The notes under the pieces: model-generated
What the model saw: the letters and a program-made list of their open reading frames with translations, nothing else
What the model was told of the DNA's origin: nothing
Database searches by the model: none
Part shown: positions 35,820-44,718 of the stretch, in pieces
Layout of the letters: each line of letters begins with the position of its first letter
Numbering within the stretch: position 1 is the first letter of the stretch
Made by a program: the position numbers and the translations under genes
DNA from: JBFMDN01 sp040753915
GTDB taxonomy: Bacteria; Desulfobacterota; Desulfomonilia; Desulfomonilales; Desulfomonilaceae
Reading direction: 5' to 3'
Assembly (NCBI GenBank): GCA_040753915.1
Contig: JBFMDN010000002.1
Span: 62,001-126,000, forward strand
DNA length: 64,000 nt

Positions 35820-38093
35820 TCAGTATATGCGCAATCTTCTTCCAAGCTGTGTGGTCGTCTCTGCGCCGTTAAGAACTGTACCAAGAATGGGGTCGTGACC
35901 GTTTCTTGAATTCAGTGACACCACCGCTCGCTGCACTACTTTCAGCGACGCGTACCCTCGTTTTACGACTATTATCGTCCCGTCTGCCGCATTGGTCAGG
36001 ATCCTGGCGTCAGACAATCCGACTAAAGGCGGAGCGTCGATTATGATGCGGGGAAAGTACATCTTAAGCGTGTCAAGAACCTTACTCAGACGGGTCGGGT
36101 CCAGCAGTCTGGAAGGATATTCCGGAACGGAGCCGGACGTAATGTAGAATAAACCCGGAAATTTGGATCTCCGTATGGTTCTAGCCGGATGAAAACGTAG
36201 CCGGGCAACGATTTCGGATAATCCCGATTCGGGCGGCTCTCCGTGGCCAAGGATGTGGTGCAGCCTCGGCCGTCGGAGGTCAGCTTCGATCAGTAACACC
36301 GGGCTTTTCTGGGAACTGAATGCACATGCAAGCAACACCGAAACAAACGTCTTGCCTTCACCTGAAATGGCGCTCGTTACCAACAAGCTCCTATAGTAAC
36401 TCTCGGGAAACGATAAGAATAGACTCGTCTTCACACATTCTATTGCTTCCGTCACAGCGGGAATGCGTACCTGCTTGCTCATGAGCAATTCGATCGGATC
36501 TCGGCTTCGATTCTTGAGGTACGGCACATATCTCCGAGCATCAGGAATGGAGCCCAGATTCGGGATATCCAGATGCTCGACATCCTCAACCGACTTGACG
36601 GTAGTATCCGCGGCCTCGGCCACGAACGCGCACGCAATCCCGGAAAACAACCCAATCAAACATCCCAGCAGTAGGTTCAGGATCTTTCGTGGTCTGACGG
36701 GCTTCACGGGAACAGTGGGAGGATCCACCGTCAGGAGATTGTTTCCTACCGCCTGTGTCATTAATTGCACATTCTTGAGTTTCTTCAGGAGAAGCATATA
36801 GATCTCCTGAGTAGTTTCCGCCGTCTTTTTCAAGATCGCATACTGCACTCCCAACGAATTCGATTTCAGTGCTTCATGCTTCGCCTCCTCCAAAGCCTTT
36901 TCGTGCAGATCCTCTTTTTGTCTCGCACTGGCGAGCATCGTGGACATTATCTGTCGTTGTGCATTGACACTTCGGTCTTTCAACATTGCTATTTGGCCTC
37001 TCAACAAGGCCAGTCGTGGAAAATTCTCCGAGTAGATCTTGGAAGCCTCGGCATACGAGGCTTCCAGGTCGGCCAGCTTGCTAACAAGGGGTTCCAGTTC
37101 TGCAAATTTGAATTCATTCGGAAACGCCAGCGAGCCCTCACCCGAAACTTGATAGAGAGACTCGAGCAGTATGCGGGTTTCCTTCGTCTTGACCAGATCC
37201 TCCGCTGTCTTCGCGAAAATAGCGAGTTTGTGATTGGCCTGGGCATTGGGCGAATTCACTTCGAATGATACCGTGTCGTGAGTCGCTGCAAACGCTACTA
37301 CTGCATCGAGCGCCGATTTTGCCTTTGCTTCGGCCTTCTTGATCTCGTCAACGAGCCAGAAAGCTGCTTGCACGTTTGCCCTATTTCTCTTCGCAAGATT
37401 TTCGGCGAAATAGATATCCAGATACGTTTCGAGCATCTTGTGAGCCAGTTCAGGGGACTGCGATTCAATCATGACAATCATGAGTCGGCTTCTGCCATCC
37501 CTTACCACCTGAATGCGATCCATAACTCTGTCTAGCAATCGTTCCCGAGCTTCCAGCTCTTTCGGTGATGCCTCTCGCGTTCTGTCAATGAGGGCGGCAG
37601 GAAACGTATCGGCGAGGAATCCGGCGATTTGCTCGGTGAGCGAACGGTCGCGGAATTCAGGAATTTCATGAAGTTTCAATGCATCTGCCAGTCGCTGGGC
37701 GAGAATTCTACTCTTCATGATATTCATCTGTGTCAGGATATCTTCGTTTCCAACGGCGTCGATCCCGCTCGCTATCGACGGTGATATGGAGGTCAAGATG
37801 CTGGACAACGAGATGCCAGCGTCCTTATCGATTTCTATGGTCGCTCTTGCCCGATATACCGGGGCCGCAAGGAAGGTCCAGAGCGCAGCCCCAAACACGG
37901 CCGCTAAGAAGACCCCCATTACCACTTTCTTCCTCCTGAGAATCACTTCGACAATATGATCCAGCGTTGAGCTTCCATTGGCGATATACTCTGAAGTCAC
38001 CGTGCCATAGGGACGCAGTGTACCTGGGCCCAGCTCTGGATGGCTTCGGCCGAGCAAGGGGGGCTCCTCACCAAGAAAACGTCGGGGTTTCAT
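35820..38093 (-). CDS. Wzc-like polysaccharide co-polymerase and tyrosine autokinase
   Basis: The 757-residue protein has the Wzz domain with two membrane helices (about 57-78 and 471-491), a long periplasmic coiled coil between them, the Pro-rich segment before helix 2 (VDPPTVPVKPVRPRK) and a cytoplasmic BY-kinase domain. Walker A is SAISGEGKT (574-582), Walker A-prime is LLIEADLRRPR (600-610; Glu603 replaces the usual first Asp) and Walker B is IIIDAPP (683-689). The C-terminus has a single Tyr (Tyr757) rather than a Tyr cluster. It controls chain length and export and is the first gene of the operon. Confidence 0.9.
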   Translation of the reverse strand: MKPRRFLGEEPPLLGRSHPELGPGTLRPYGTVTSEYIANGSSTLDHIVEVILRRKKVVMGVFLAAVFGAALWTFLAAPVYRARATIEIDKDAGISLSSILTSISPSIASGIDAVGNEDILTQMNIMKSRILAQRLADALKLHEIPEFRDRSLTEQIAGFLADTFPAALIDRTREASPKELEARERLLDRVMDRIQVVRDGRSRLMIVMIESQSPELAHKMLETYLDIYFAENLAKRNRANVQAAFWLVDEIKKAEAKAKSALDAVVAFAATHDTVSFEVNSPNAQANHKLAIFAKTAEDLVKTKETRILLESLYQVSGEGSLAFPNEFKFAELEPLVSKLADLEASYAEASKIYSENFPRLALLRGQIAMLKDRSVNAQRQIMSTMLASARQKEDLHEKALEEAKHEALKSNSLGVQYAILKKTAETTQEIYMLLLKKLKNVQLMTQAVGNNLLTVDPPTVPVKPVRPRKILNLLLGCLIGLFSGIACAFVAEAADTTVKSVEDVEHLDIPNLGSIPDARRYVPYLKNRSRDPIELLMSKQVRIPAVTEAIECVKTSLFLSFPESYYRSLLVTSAISGEGKTFVSVLLACAFSSQKSPVLLIEADLRRPRLHHILGHGEPPESGLSEIVARLRFHPARTIRRSKFPGLFYITSGSVPEYPSRLLDPTRLSKVLDTLKMYFPRIIIDAPPLVGLSDARILTNAADGTIIVVKRGYASLKVVQRAVVSLNSRNGHDPILGTVLNGAETTTQLGRRLRIY

Positions 38094-38881
38094 TCAATTC
38101 TCCCCCTGAAGCAAATTCGCGGAAGTAATCGAAACTATGGCAGGGCGGCCAGTATTTCTGAACGGTTATTTGTGGCTCACCTTATGAATTGGTCTCCGAC
38201 CTATTTTCACTGCGCTCCACCATAGGCTACGACGTACGACCGTAAACCTAGAACGACGTTTTGAAATTCGATGGCGATATCAAGAACTTCTGTCACAAGG
38301 CCTAATTTGAAGCTCCGCTTTTGCGATATCACCTAAACAAGTTGATATCATTAATCTCTTTGGTCCCACCGTGAAGTAGAATTACCCCGCTCTCCAACGT
38401 TCGTCTCCGCAGGCGTATAGGGAAGCAATTGATATGCCAATCCGCTCTAACAGAAACAGCTCTGGCTAACCGTTTATTATTACCTAGTTTTACCCATCCG
38501 GGTTCGCATTTGCTCCTTTTGCCACGGCACCGTGTTTGGGCCCGATGCGCCCTCGCCTGGCCTCCAAAACACCGGAGTGATGCTAGCCGATCAAAACGAT
38601 TTCGTGTGCTTATAGTTCTGTTTCGCTCATTAGCGAAATGGGTCTTTTGCACCCAAAGTCTCGCTTCTCTCCGGTGCTCACCGTCCAAGAATGACATTCC
38701 GTTAGTGTGAACCCTTCTCACAAGGCAGTGCTCATTTGGGCGATTTCGAGACACATCAGAGACCGAATTCGAAATCCAGAGAGGCAGGAGCCTGATCATT
38801 GCATCCAAAGCGACGGATGTGGTAAAGGTTTGAAATTCCGAGAGCGAAGTCTTCGGCAAATTCACGGCGAGGGGACGGGAT
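38094..38881. other. Divergent control region of the exopolysaccharide operon and the LUD gene
   Basis: About 790 bases with no convincing gene. GCGATATCA occurs at 38274-38282 and 38323-38331. The second copy is part of a dyad GATATCA (38325-38331) / TGATATC (38343-38349) with an 11-base loop. A perfect 7-bp stem (38621-38627 / 38632-38638, loop CATT) and other pairings suggest a structured leader on the minus strand. I could not match it to a known riboswitch. Confidence 0.4.
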
Positions 38882-39526
38882 ATGGATGACCATCAAATAA
38901 CCTGGGGTGAGCTGACGGCCAAAAGAATAATCAAGCACTTGGAGAAACGCCGCATGGAGGGCAGCTATGCCCCAAGCGCTGCTCAGGCTGCGGATGAGAT
39001 CCTCGCGATGATCCCGAGAGGGGCTACGGTCTATCGTTGCGGCTCCATGACGTCAGTTGGTATTGGTTTGTGGGACCGGCTCGCTGAGCTCCCTGAGGTA
39101 CACGTGCTCGATCCGTACGTCCCCGGACTATCTCCCGACGAGTCTCTGGAGATCCGGCGAAAAGGTATGACGGCTGATTTCATGATCTCCAGCTCCAACG
39201 CAATAACGCTCGACGGAAAATTGGTCAATCTTGACGGGTCCGGCAATAGGGTCGCAGCAATGTGCTTCGGCCCGAAAAAGGTGATCCTGGTTGTTGGAAT
39301 GAACAAGGTAGCTCCGGACTTGGACTCAGCCATGGCACGGGTCAAGCATTATGCCGCTCCGGTTAACACGATTCGCCTGGGTTACGACAACCCCTGTAAA
39401 GACAGCGGAGTGTGTTCCGATTGCAGATCACCCCAGCGCATCTGTAACATGTGGAGCATCATTGAAGGGCATATGCTAAAAAACCGGATACATGTGAAGT
39501 TGGTCGGCGAAAATCTTGGATATTGA
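38882..39526 (+). CDS. LUD-domain (DUF162, LutC-like) protein
   Basis: The 214-residue protein has the LUD pattern: an N-terminal helix with NxxG-like TAKRIIKHLEKRR, then GATVYRCGSMTSVGIG, then VHVLDPYVPGLSPDES, and TADFMISSSNAITLDGKLVNL with DGSGNRVAAMCFGPKKVILV. Cysteines in PCKDSGVCSDCRSPQRIC near the C-terminus could hold an iron-sulfur cluster or a metal. LUD proteins include the lactate-utilisation subunits LutB and LutC; many stand alone in anaerobes and their role is unknown. The ribosome site (GAGGGGACGGGAT) is strong. It is divergent from the wzc-like gene. Confidence 0.85.
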   Translation: MDDHQITWGELTAKRIIKHLEKRRMEGSYAPSAAQAADEILAMIPRGATVYRCGSMTSVGIGLWDRLAELPEVHVLDPYVPGLSPDESLEIRRKGMTADFMISSSNAITLDGKLVNLDGSGNRVAAMCFGPKKVILVVGMNKVAPDLDSAMARVKHYAAPVNTIRLGYDNPCKDSGVCSDCRSPQRICNMWSIIEGHMLKNRIHVKLVGENLGY

Positions 39527-39597
39527 CTAGTGAGTTCTGTCTCGAGAGAGATTTGGCGAGCTCAATTTCCATAGGTACAGTAATTCCATGGTGATCT

Positions 39598-40644
39598 TCA
39601 CAAGAGACCCTGATGATCCTGTTCGAGAGCAGCGTCTCCCGTCTGCAATGACTGCGATCCCCCACCCCGCTCCTGGGCGGCTGGGCTCGATTCAACTGAG
39701 AGGAGACTCGCTTCGGGTACGGCAATACACTTGTCGTCGCTTCTGGGCTCGACCCTGTTTCTTCCCAACCGCTTGGCTTGGTACAGGGCATCGTCCGCTC
39801 TCTTCAGGAAGGGCTCAATTTGGAATCGATCGCGGGCTTCCAATACGGCAACCCCGAAACTCAGCGAGACATCGAAATCGCCTTCTGAAGTTAGGAGGGC
39901 TGTTTGGCGGAACGCACTTCGAAGTCGCTCGGCAATACCATATGTGGCAGAGAAGTCGCTTCTTGGACAGAGAATCAGGAACTCCTCTCCCCCGTACCGG
40001 CCAACCAGGTCGTAGGGTCTTACCCCCTTTTCCAGTCGACGGGCGACTTCCCGAAGGACTGCGTCTCCGGCCAGATGACCGTGTCGGTCATTGATCCGTT
40101 TGAAGTGGTCCACATCGCACATTATAAGGCCTACCGGCGCACCATTTCGTTGGGCGCGGCTCAATTCCTTATTGACGAGATCAAGCATGCTTCGCCGGTT
40201 CAGTAAGCCAGTGAGAGCGTCATGCCTCGCCTGGTATTCCGAGTGCTCCAATGCACGAAGCAATTCTTCTTGCAGGCTGATGATACGCGATCCTGCTCGG
40301 ACGCGGACTCTCAGCTCGTGGGGGTCGAAGGGTTTGATAACGTAGTCGTCTGCACCTGCCTCAAGACCTTTCACTATGTCCTGTCGGAGGCTCTTTGCAG
40401 TCAGGAGAATCAGGTAGACATAGTTCCTCTTGTCCCGTCTTCGAAGACGCCGACACAGGGCAACTCCGTCTATGCCCGGCATCATCCAATCAAGTATCGC
40501 CAGGGGCGGTGCGTCCTCTGCCTGGAGAGCTTCCCATGCCTCAACCCCGTCCACGCACGTGATCACTTCGTAACCCCACTTAGAAAGGTTGGCCTTCAGC
40601 AGAGTCCGCGTAATCGCATCGTCCTCAGCGACCAGTATTCTCAT
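39598..40644 (-). CDS. Response regulator with diguanylate cyclase (GGDEF) output
   Basis: The 348-residue protein has a receiver domain (RILVAEDDAITRTLL ... LAILDWMMPGIDG with phospho-acceptor Asp ... ILLTAKS ... DDYVIKPFDP) and a GGDEF domain from about residue 150. The active-site motif is GRYGGEEF and an inhibitory RxxD site (RPYD) lies exactly five residues before it, so product inhibition by c-di-GMP is expected. A 30-residue tail is not conserved. ATG 40644 has GAGG/TGGG just upstream; the longer frame to 40791 does not. A role in switching on the neighbouring exopolysaccharide cluster is plausible but is inference from position. Confidence 0.92.
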   Translation of the reverse strand: MRILVAEDDAITRTLLKANLSKWGYEVITCVDGVEAWEALQAEDAPPLAILDWMMPGIDGVALCRRLRRRDKRNYVYLILLTAKSLRQDIVKGLEAGADDYVIKPFDPHELRVRVRAGSRIISLQEELLRALEHSEYQARHDALTGLLNRRSMLDLVNKELSRAQRNGAPVGLIMCDVDHFKRINDRHGHLAGDAVLREVARRLEKGVRPYDLVGRYGGEEFLILCPRSDFSATYGIAERLRSAFRQTALLTSEGDFDVSLSFGVAVLEARDRFQIEPFLKRADDALYQAKRLGRNRVEPRSDDKCIAVPEASLLSVESSPAAQERGGGSQSLQTGDAALEQDHQGLL

Positions 40645-41413
40645 TTCCCACCTCTGCCAGAGTCCCGACGAACACGGGCATTTTGCGTACTTCCGATGCA
40701 CGTGAGAGCATTGGTATTGACGGTCTCCGGTTCTTCTCTCGGGAGCGATCCCCTGTCTCATCATTTTAGCAAGGAACATGCCAATCGCCAATCGTCCACC
40801 ATAGATCTATGGGCCTCCACGATATCAGCCACTTGGATTGACTCCCCCTGGCGGTTCGTCGCCCACGAGCCGGAACCGGCTCCCCGGTTTCGAGCTAAAT
40901 TCTTCCGCTGCCTTACCAAAGTGTGCCTTTTCTGTGCACAGCCGGGATGACCCGCCTTGTTCTGTTTGTTTTTTGTACCCAAGATTCGGCGGGGACTCGT
41001 TCCGTTACGCGGCGCTCAAATCTCGAGAAAACCTCACTCTCACAGAAGTGTGATCGCCTCCTTCCCCGAACGCTTTTCTCGACGCGCAATGCCTCTCGCC
41101 CTGTCAGGCACAGGAAGCCCGGAAAACAATGCCTCTCTGTCCCGAGTATTGAAGCGGGACGCAGGGGATTTGTCAAGTCCTCGCCAGAATGACCGTTTTA
41201 GGGATTTGAACAATCATCATGATGACAAGACGATTGCGCAGATTGCCTGCACTGAGGTCCGGGTTGGAGGAAAATGCAGCACATCCCCATGCGGCACGGC
41301 TAATAGAGGGGCGCCTCGAGATGGGCCCTGACCTCGGGCGCTTTCCGAGCCACCCCTCCATACTGGGACAGCGCTGCACTTGTGGTGAGGCCTTACCGTT
41401 ATCTGTCGATATC
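40645..41413. other. Gene-free region
   Basis: About 770 bases between the end of the LarA-like gene and the start of the diguanylate cyclase gene, both on the minus strand. Short stop-free stretches on both strands lack starts and motifs. I see no tRNA, repeat or hairpin with a T run. Confidence 0.4.
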
Positions 41414-42709
41414 CTACACGTCCAGAACCGTATAACGACCATATGGAACATATGCAACACGAGCGTTCGATCCGTACTTCGCCATCGCTTCGTTGAAGGT
41501 GTCTTGCAGAGATATTCGGGTATCCAAACCCGCGGATCGACTCATTTCAAGATTGTCTTCGCGCGTCACGATGGCGAGGTGCTTGCGCGTCATGACTTCG
41601 TAGATTTTCCACCAGATACAACCCGCCCACAACTCTTTGTCCCGCTTGTAGAAAGCTCGCATGGCTCTCCCTTTGTTCTCTGTTGACGGCGGCATGTACG
41701 CCTGGAGAAGATCCATTAACGCGAATCCCGGCCAGCCTCCGTACCCGGGGCACGGTGTAGCCTGAATGATAGTGCCCCCTTCCCTGCAGATCGGGTCACA
41801 ATTGACGGCAGCCCAGCCCGTGTGAAAAAAGAGGTGATTCGTGGGCGCGGACGAACCGGTGACCACGATGTCGGCAGCGGCGCCGGCGAACTCCGCAGCG
41901 TCGAAGCGGTACACTTTGTCGTACGCTCTGATCGCGGCTTTGTGTGCTTCCACGAAATCGCCTGCTCCGAGATAGGTCACATCGAATCTATTGCTCACAA
42001 TGACATGGATGCCCATGTCTATGCCGACCATACGGGCCGCCTCGTACTTATCCTCCTGCATGTGACAGAGATTGTTTCCAGGACGGCAGTCCTGGGGCAA
42101 GGAAAACATGTGGTTCAATTCTATTGTTTCGTCTCCGGCGACCGCGGGTATGATCATGCCCGAGCCCCCGTATCCCCATAGCGTAGCCTGCGTAGTCGAA
42201 ATTGTGATTTTCAGATCCGCCTCGGCGACCCTTTTCAGGACAAACAGAGGAACTCCTCGGCTCGTATTCCCAAGGTACAGGTAGTCTTCCGGCTTTCCCA
42301 CGTCGTTGCAGAGAACAGGAATTCCGGCTGAAACCACTTCCTTGCCGAGCTTCTCCTCGATTTCTTCGGCACTGAGTGCCGGTACCTTGCCGTTTCCGAT
42401 AACGATGGAAGGCCTAGCTCCCGCTCTATCTATGATCTCAATGATGCTCGGGAGGATGAGCTTCGCGGGGGCCGCGCGAAACTGGTTCTCCGTAATGATA
42501 ACTACGTCCATTCCCGGCCGGACCAACGTCGACAGTGGCTTCGCTGCCAAAGGGTTTTCCACTGCGTAGCGAGCAGCTCCCACCACATCCATCAACGCTG
42601 GGGGTTCGCTGGGAATGAAAGATCTCACGAGGTTTTGATCGGGAACCTGAAGCTCCAGGCAGGTCCCTCTCTCTTCGGCCGTTTCAAAGGGCACTCGTAT
42701 GGTACTCAT
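41414..42709 (-). CDS. LarA-fold (DUF2088) protein lacking nickel-pincer ligands
   Basis: The 431-residue protein follows the LarA (lactate racemase) layout: an N-terminal Rossmann-like domain (DVVIITENQFRAAPA ... IVIGNGKVPALSAEEIEEKL), the ADLKITISTTQATLWGYGGS hinge with GMIIPAVAGDETI, and a C-terminal domain ending LQDTFNEAMAKYGSNARVAY. Where LarA carries GFHRPS and SHFFAGFSGGRKSV, this protein has GNGKVPA and TQATLWGYGGSGMI, so the cofactor-binding His and Lys residues appear absent. ATG 42709 has GAGGAGG six bases upstream; the frame to 42985 is a run-on. It is divergent from the iclR gene. A different substrate or cofactor than LarA is likely. Confidence 0.7.
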   Translation of the reverse strand: MSTIRVPFETAEERGTCLELQVPDQNLVRSFIPSEPPALMDVVGAARYAVENPLAAKPLSTLVRPGMDVVIITENQFRAAPAKLILPSIIEIIDRAGARPSIVIGNGKVPALSAEEIEEKLGKEVVSAGIPVLCNDVGKPEDYLYLGNTSRGVPLFVLKRVAEADLKITISTTQATLWGYGGSGMIIPAVAGDETIELNHMFSLPQDCRPGNNLCHMQEDKYEAARMVGIDMGIHVIVSNRFDVTYLGAGDFVEAHKAAIRAYDKVYRFDAAEFAGAAADIVVTGSSAPTNHLFFHTGWAAVNCDPICREGGTIIQATPCPGYGGWPGFALMDLLQAYMPPSTENKGRAMRAFYKRDKELWAGCIWWKIYEVMTRKHLAIVTREDNLEMSRSAGLDTRISLQDTFNEAMAKYGSNARVAYVPYGRYTVLDV

Positions 42710-43071
42710 GAATACCTCCTCTTCGAGACTGACAGTAGTGCCTCGGCGTTTGGAATACGTGTGAACCCAAGGTGAGCCTCCTGCAGACTCACGGTCTGTC
42801 CTGTTGGAGAGCAGCACTGTGAAGATGGGATCAGCGCGGTCTGCCGCGTGCCTCAAGGCGGGAAGCTCTTCTCGAAGGGCCGCCGCTTTCGGCTCATCCA
42901 GACGCATGCTTCTCAACCTCACAGCTCGGGCGCTAAGGGACGCGGGAGGGGAAGCGTATATTCTACGGCGCGCCCGGAGCTCCAATTGTCCGACGAAAGA
43001 TTCGGCTGTGTGATCTAGTGTATCCAGGTTAGACGGCGGGTCAAGGAATTTCTCGCATACAGGATCTTAGG

Positions 43072-43119
43072 TTCGCGATGCGAATCTCGCTTGACAGAGG
43101 GAGCCAGGATGATTTAGGG
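43072..43119 (+). promoter_or_regulatory. iclR promoter with TCGC-N3-GCGA operator
   Basis: TCGCGATGCGA (43073-43083) is a perfect dyad. Seven bases later comes TTGACA (43091-43096), and 17 bases after that TTAGGG (43114-43119). The same operator and promoter arrangement recurs before the catabolic operon at 44291-44358, which suggests autoregulation by the IclR protein. Confidence 0.55.
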
Positions 43120-43303
43120 TCACTCACCGTGCGATCGGGTGATTCACAGTACGACACCAGACAGCCACGAGCCCGACGGAAACCAGGGCCTGTGCAACCA
43201 TCCCAGCCTTTCGACGAGGCTGGCCCCCGGACCTGAGACTGTGATAACGCCTTGGAATCACTCGGCTCGCAACCTACAGACTCAGAACATGAGGTGGCCA
43301 ATT

Positions 43304-44152
43304 GTGGCGCGTGAAACAGATCAAAGGAATTCAGTCAAATCCCTCGTCAAGGCTCTCAACATTCTGAAGCTCTATCGGCCTGGCAAGAGTGAATGGACCG
43401 TGGGGGAAATGGCCAAGGAGCTCGGCTACCACAAGAGCTCCATTCAGCGTCTCGTCACCACCCTGGAGGCGCACGGGTTTCTCGAGCGCACCGAGCCGCC
43501 CCGCAGTCGATTCGCGCTTGGCCCAATCACACTCATGCTCGGACATATTGCTTCTCAGGACATCGACCTCCGATCTGTGGCACGACCACACTTGCAGAAG
43601 TTGGTGGACGTCACGGGGGAGACTGCGCACCTGTGCGTCGTGGACCAATCGCAGTGCTACTACCTCGACAAGATCGATTCCGGCAAGGCAGTGCGAATAG
43701 CAACATACGTAGGGCAGCGGCTCCATCTTCATTGCAGTGCCGTAGGCAAGACGCTGCTCAGTGGCATGACGGAAGAGGAAGTGGATAGAGTCATTTCTGA
43801 TAGCGGCCTCCCCCGGTTCACGGATACTACCATAACGGACCGAGAATCACTTCGGCGGGAGCTTGATCGAATCCGCGAATCGGGATGTGCGTACGACAAC
43901 GAAGAGTATGAGGTTGGTCTGCGGTGCGTCGCTGCTCCTGTGAAAGACAACCTGGACCGAGTTGTCGCGGCGATTAGCCTGGCCGGTCCAGTACAGAGAT
44001 TCACCACAAGCGAGGTCGAGCGTTTTGCCATTTACGTGAGAGAGGCTGCTGCCAAGATCTCCAAGAGGCTCGGTCACATGAAGAGCGGTGCCGGGAAAGA
44101 CCCTGGTTCACCGGATCTCGGTCAGCCTCAGGCTCCGGTCCCCTCCTCCTGA
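43304..44152 (+). CDS. IclR-family transcriptional regulator
   Basis: The 282-residue reading has an N-terminal winged helix (SVKSLVKALNILKLY ... WTVGEMAKELGYHKSSIQRL, about residues 10-75) and the IclR effector domain (YYLDKIDSGKAVRIATYVGQ; LHCSAVGKTLLSGM; FTTSEVERFAIYVREAAAKI). IclR regulators bind small organic acids and control catabolic operons. GTG 43304 is chosen since GAGG lies nine bases upstream; ATG 43289 is an alternative and the open frame to 43139 is not protein-like. It lies between a LarA-like gene and the long plus-strand operon and is their likely regulator. Confidence 0.88.
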   Translation: MARETDQRNSVKSLVKALNILKLYRPGKSEWTVGEMAKELGYHKSSIQRLVTTLEAHGFLERTEPPRSRFALGPITLMLGHIASQDIDLRSVARPHLQKLVDVTGETAHLCVVDQSQCYYLDKIDSGKAVRIATYVGQRLHLHCSAVGKTLLSGMTEEEVDRVISDSGLPRFTDTTITDRESLRRELDRIRESGCAYDNEEYEVGLRCVAAPVKDNLDRVVAAISLAGPVQRFTTSEVERFAIYVREAAAKISKRLGHMKSGAGKDPGSPDLGQPQAPVPSS

Positions 44153-44176
44153 GGGGGACCGCGATGTCGGCAGGTT
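44136..44176 (+). terminator. Possible terminator overlapping the iclR stop codon
   Basis: CGGTCCCC (44136-44143) and GGGGACCG (44154-44161) form an 8-bp stem over a 10-base loop containing the stop codon region. A run of five T follows about a dozen bases later, so it is an imperfect intrinsic terminator. Confidence 0.4.
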
Positions 44177-44290
44177 TTTCGGGGTCTTCTTGGGGTCTTG
44201 GAGGGCTTTTCTCGGATGAAAACGTGAGTGGGTGCTGGTGATCGGGGAGGTGCTTCCTGGGAAGCGGAGACCGTGGCAAGGGGCGGTGAT

Positions 44291-44358
44291 TCGCAATGCG
44301 ATATGTGATATCGCAAAGCGATTTTTTTCTTGACACCCCTATTCGCGCAGTGTTAGCC
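44291..44358 (+). promoter_or_regulatory. Operon promoter with two IclR-type operators
   Basis: TCGCAATGCGA (44291-44301) and TCGCAAAGCGA (44311-44321) are dyads 20 bases apart, linked by a 7-3-7 palindrome GCGATAT-GTG-ATATCGC (44298-44314). TTGACA (44330-44335) lies eight bases after the second operator and TTAGCC (44353-44358), preceded by TG, 17 bases on. Two half-turn-related sites upstream of -35 suit an IclR activator or a looped repressor. Confidence 0.6.
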
Positions 44359-44718
44359 TCTCACCATCATGCGACGGCAGGGCACTCGGATATTGACCTT
44401 CACGACATCCCGCTCACAACCAAGCTCCACTGGGTCAATGATCCGAGCGACAGCCAACAGCGTCGACGGACGAACCATGGGTGCAGCGCAACCTTGCGGT
44501 TCTCTCCGAATCGGGAGGCGCCGTCGAATAGTTCAGTCTTCTTCTCAACCGGAGTGTGCCTCTGAATAGGGTGTACTCGGAGGCCGACACGCCGAGTATT
44601 CTTCGGCCCATGTGTATTCAAGATCTCGATTTCTTGAGAAGAGTGGCGAGCCACCTGGCCAATCCCGCACTGGTTCCAAACCAGCGGTCAGCCATCCACT
44701 GAGCTCAGGGGTACTCAC
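44359..44718 (+). other. Long leader before the ferredoxin gene
   Basis: About 360 bases between the promoter and the first gene. It holds TACTCGG (44574-44580) / CCGAGTA (44592-44598), a perfect 7-bp stem, and CTGGTT (44670-44675) / AACCAG (44679-44684), a tight hairpin close to the ribosome site. No gene was found. A regulatory leader RNA is possible. Confidence 0.35.

Noticed and set aside
38329..38865. 178-codon minus-strand frame in the exopolysaccharide control region
   Set aside because: GTG start without ribosome site and no protein-like pattern; more likely leader RNA.
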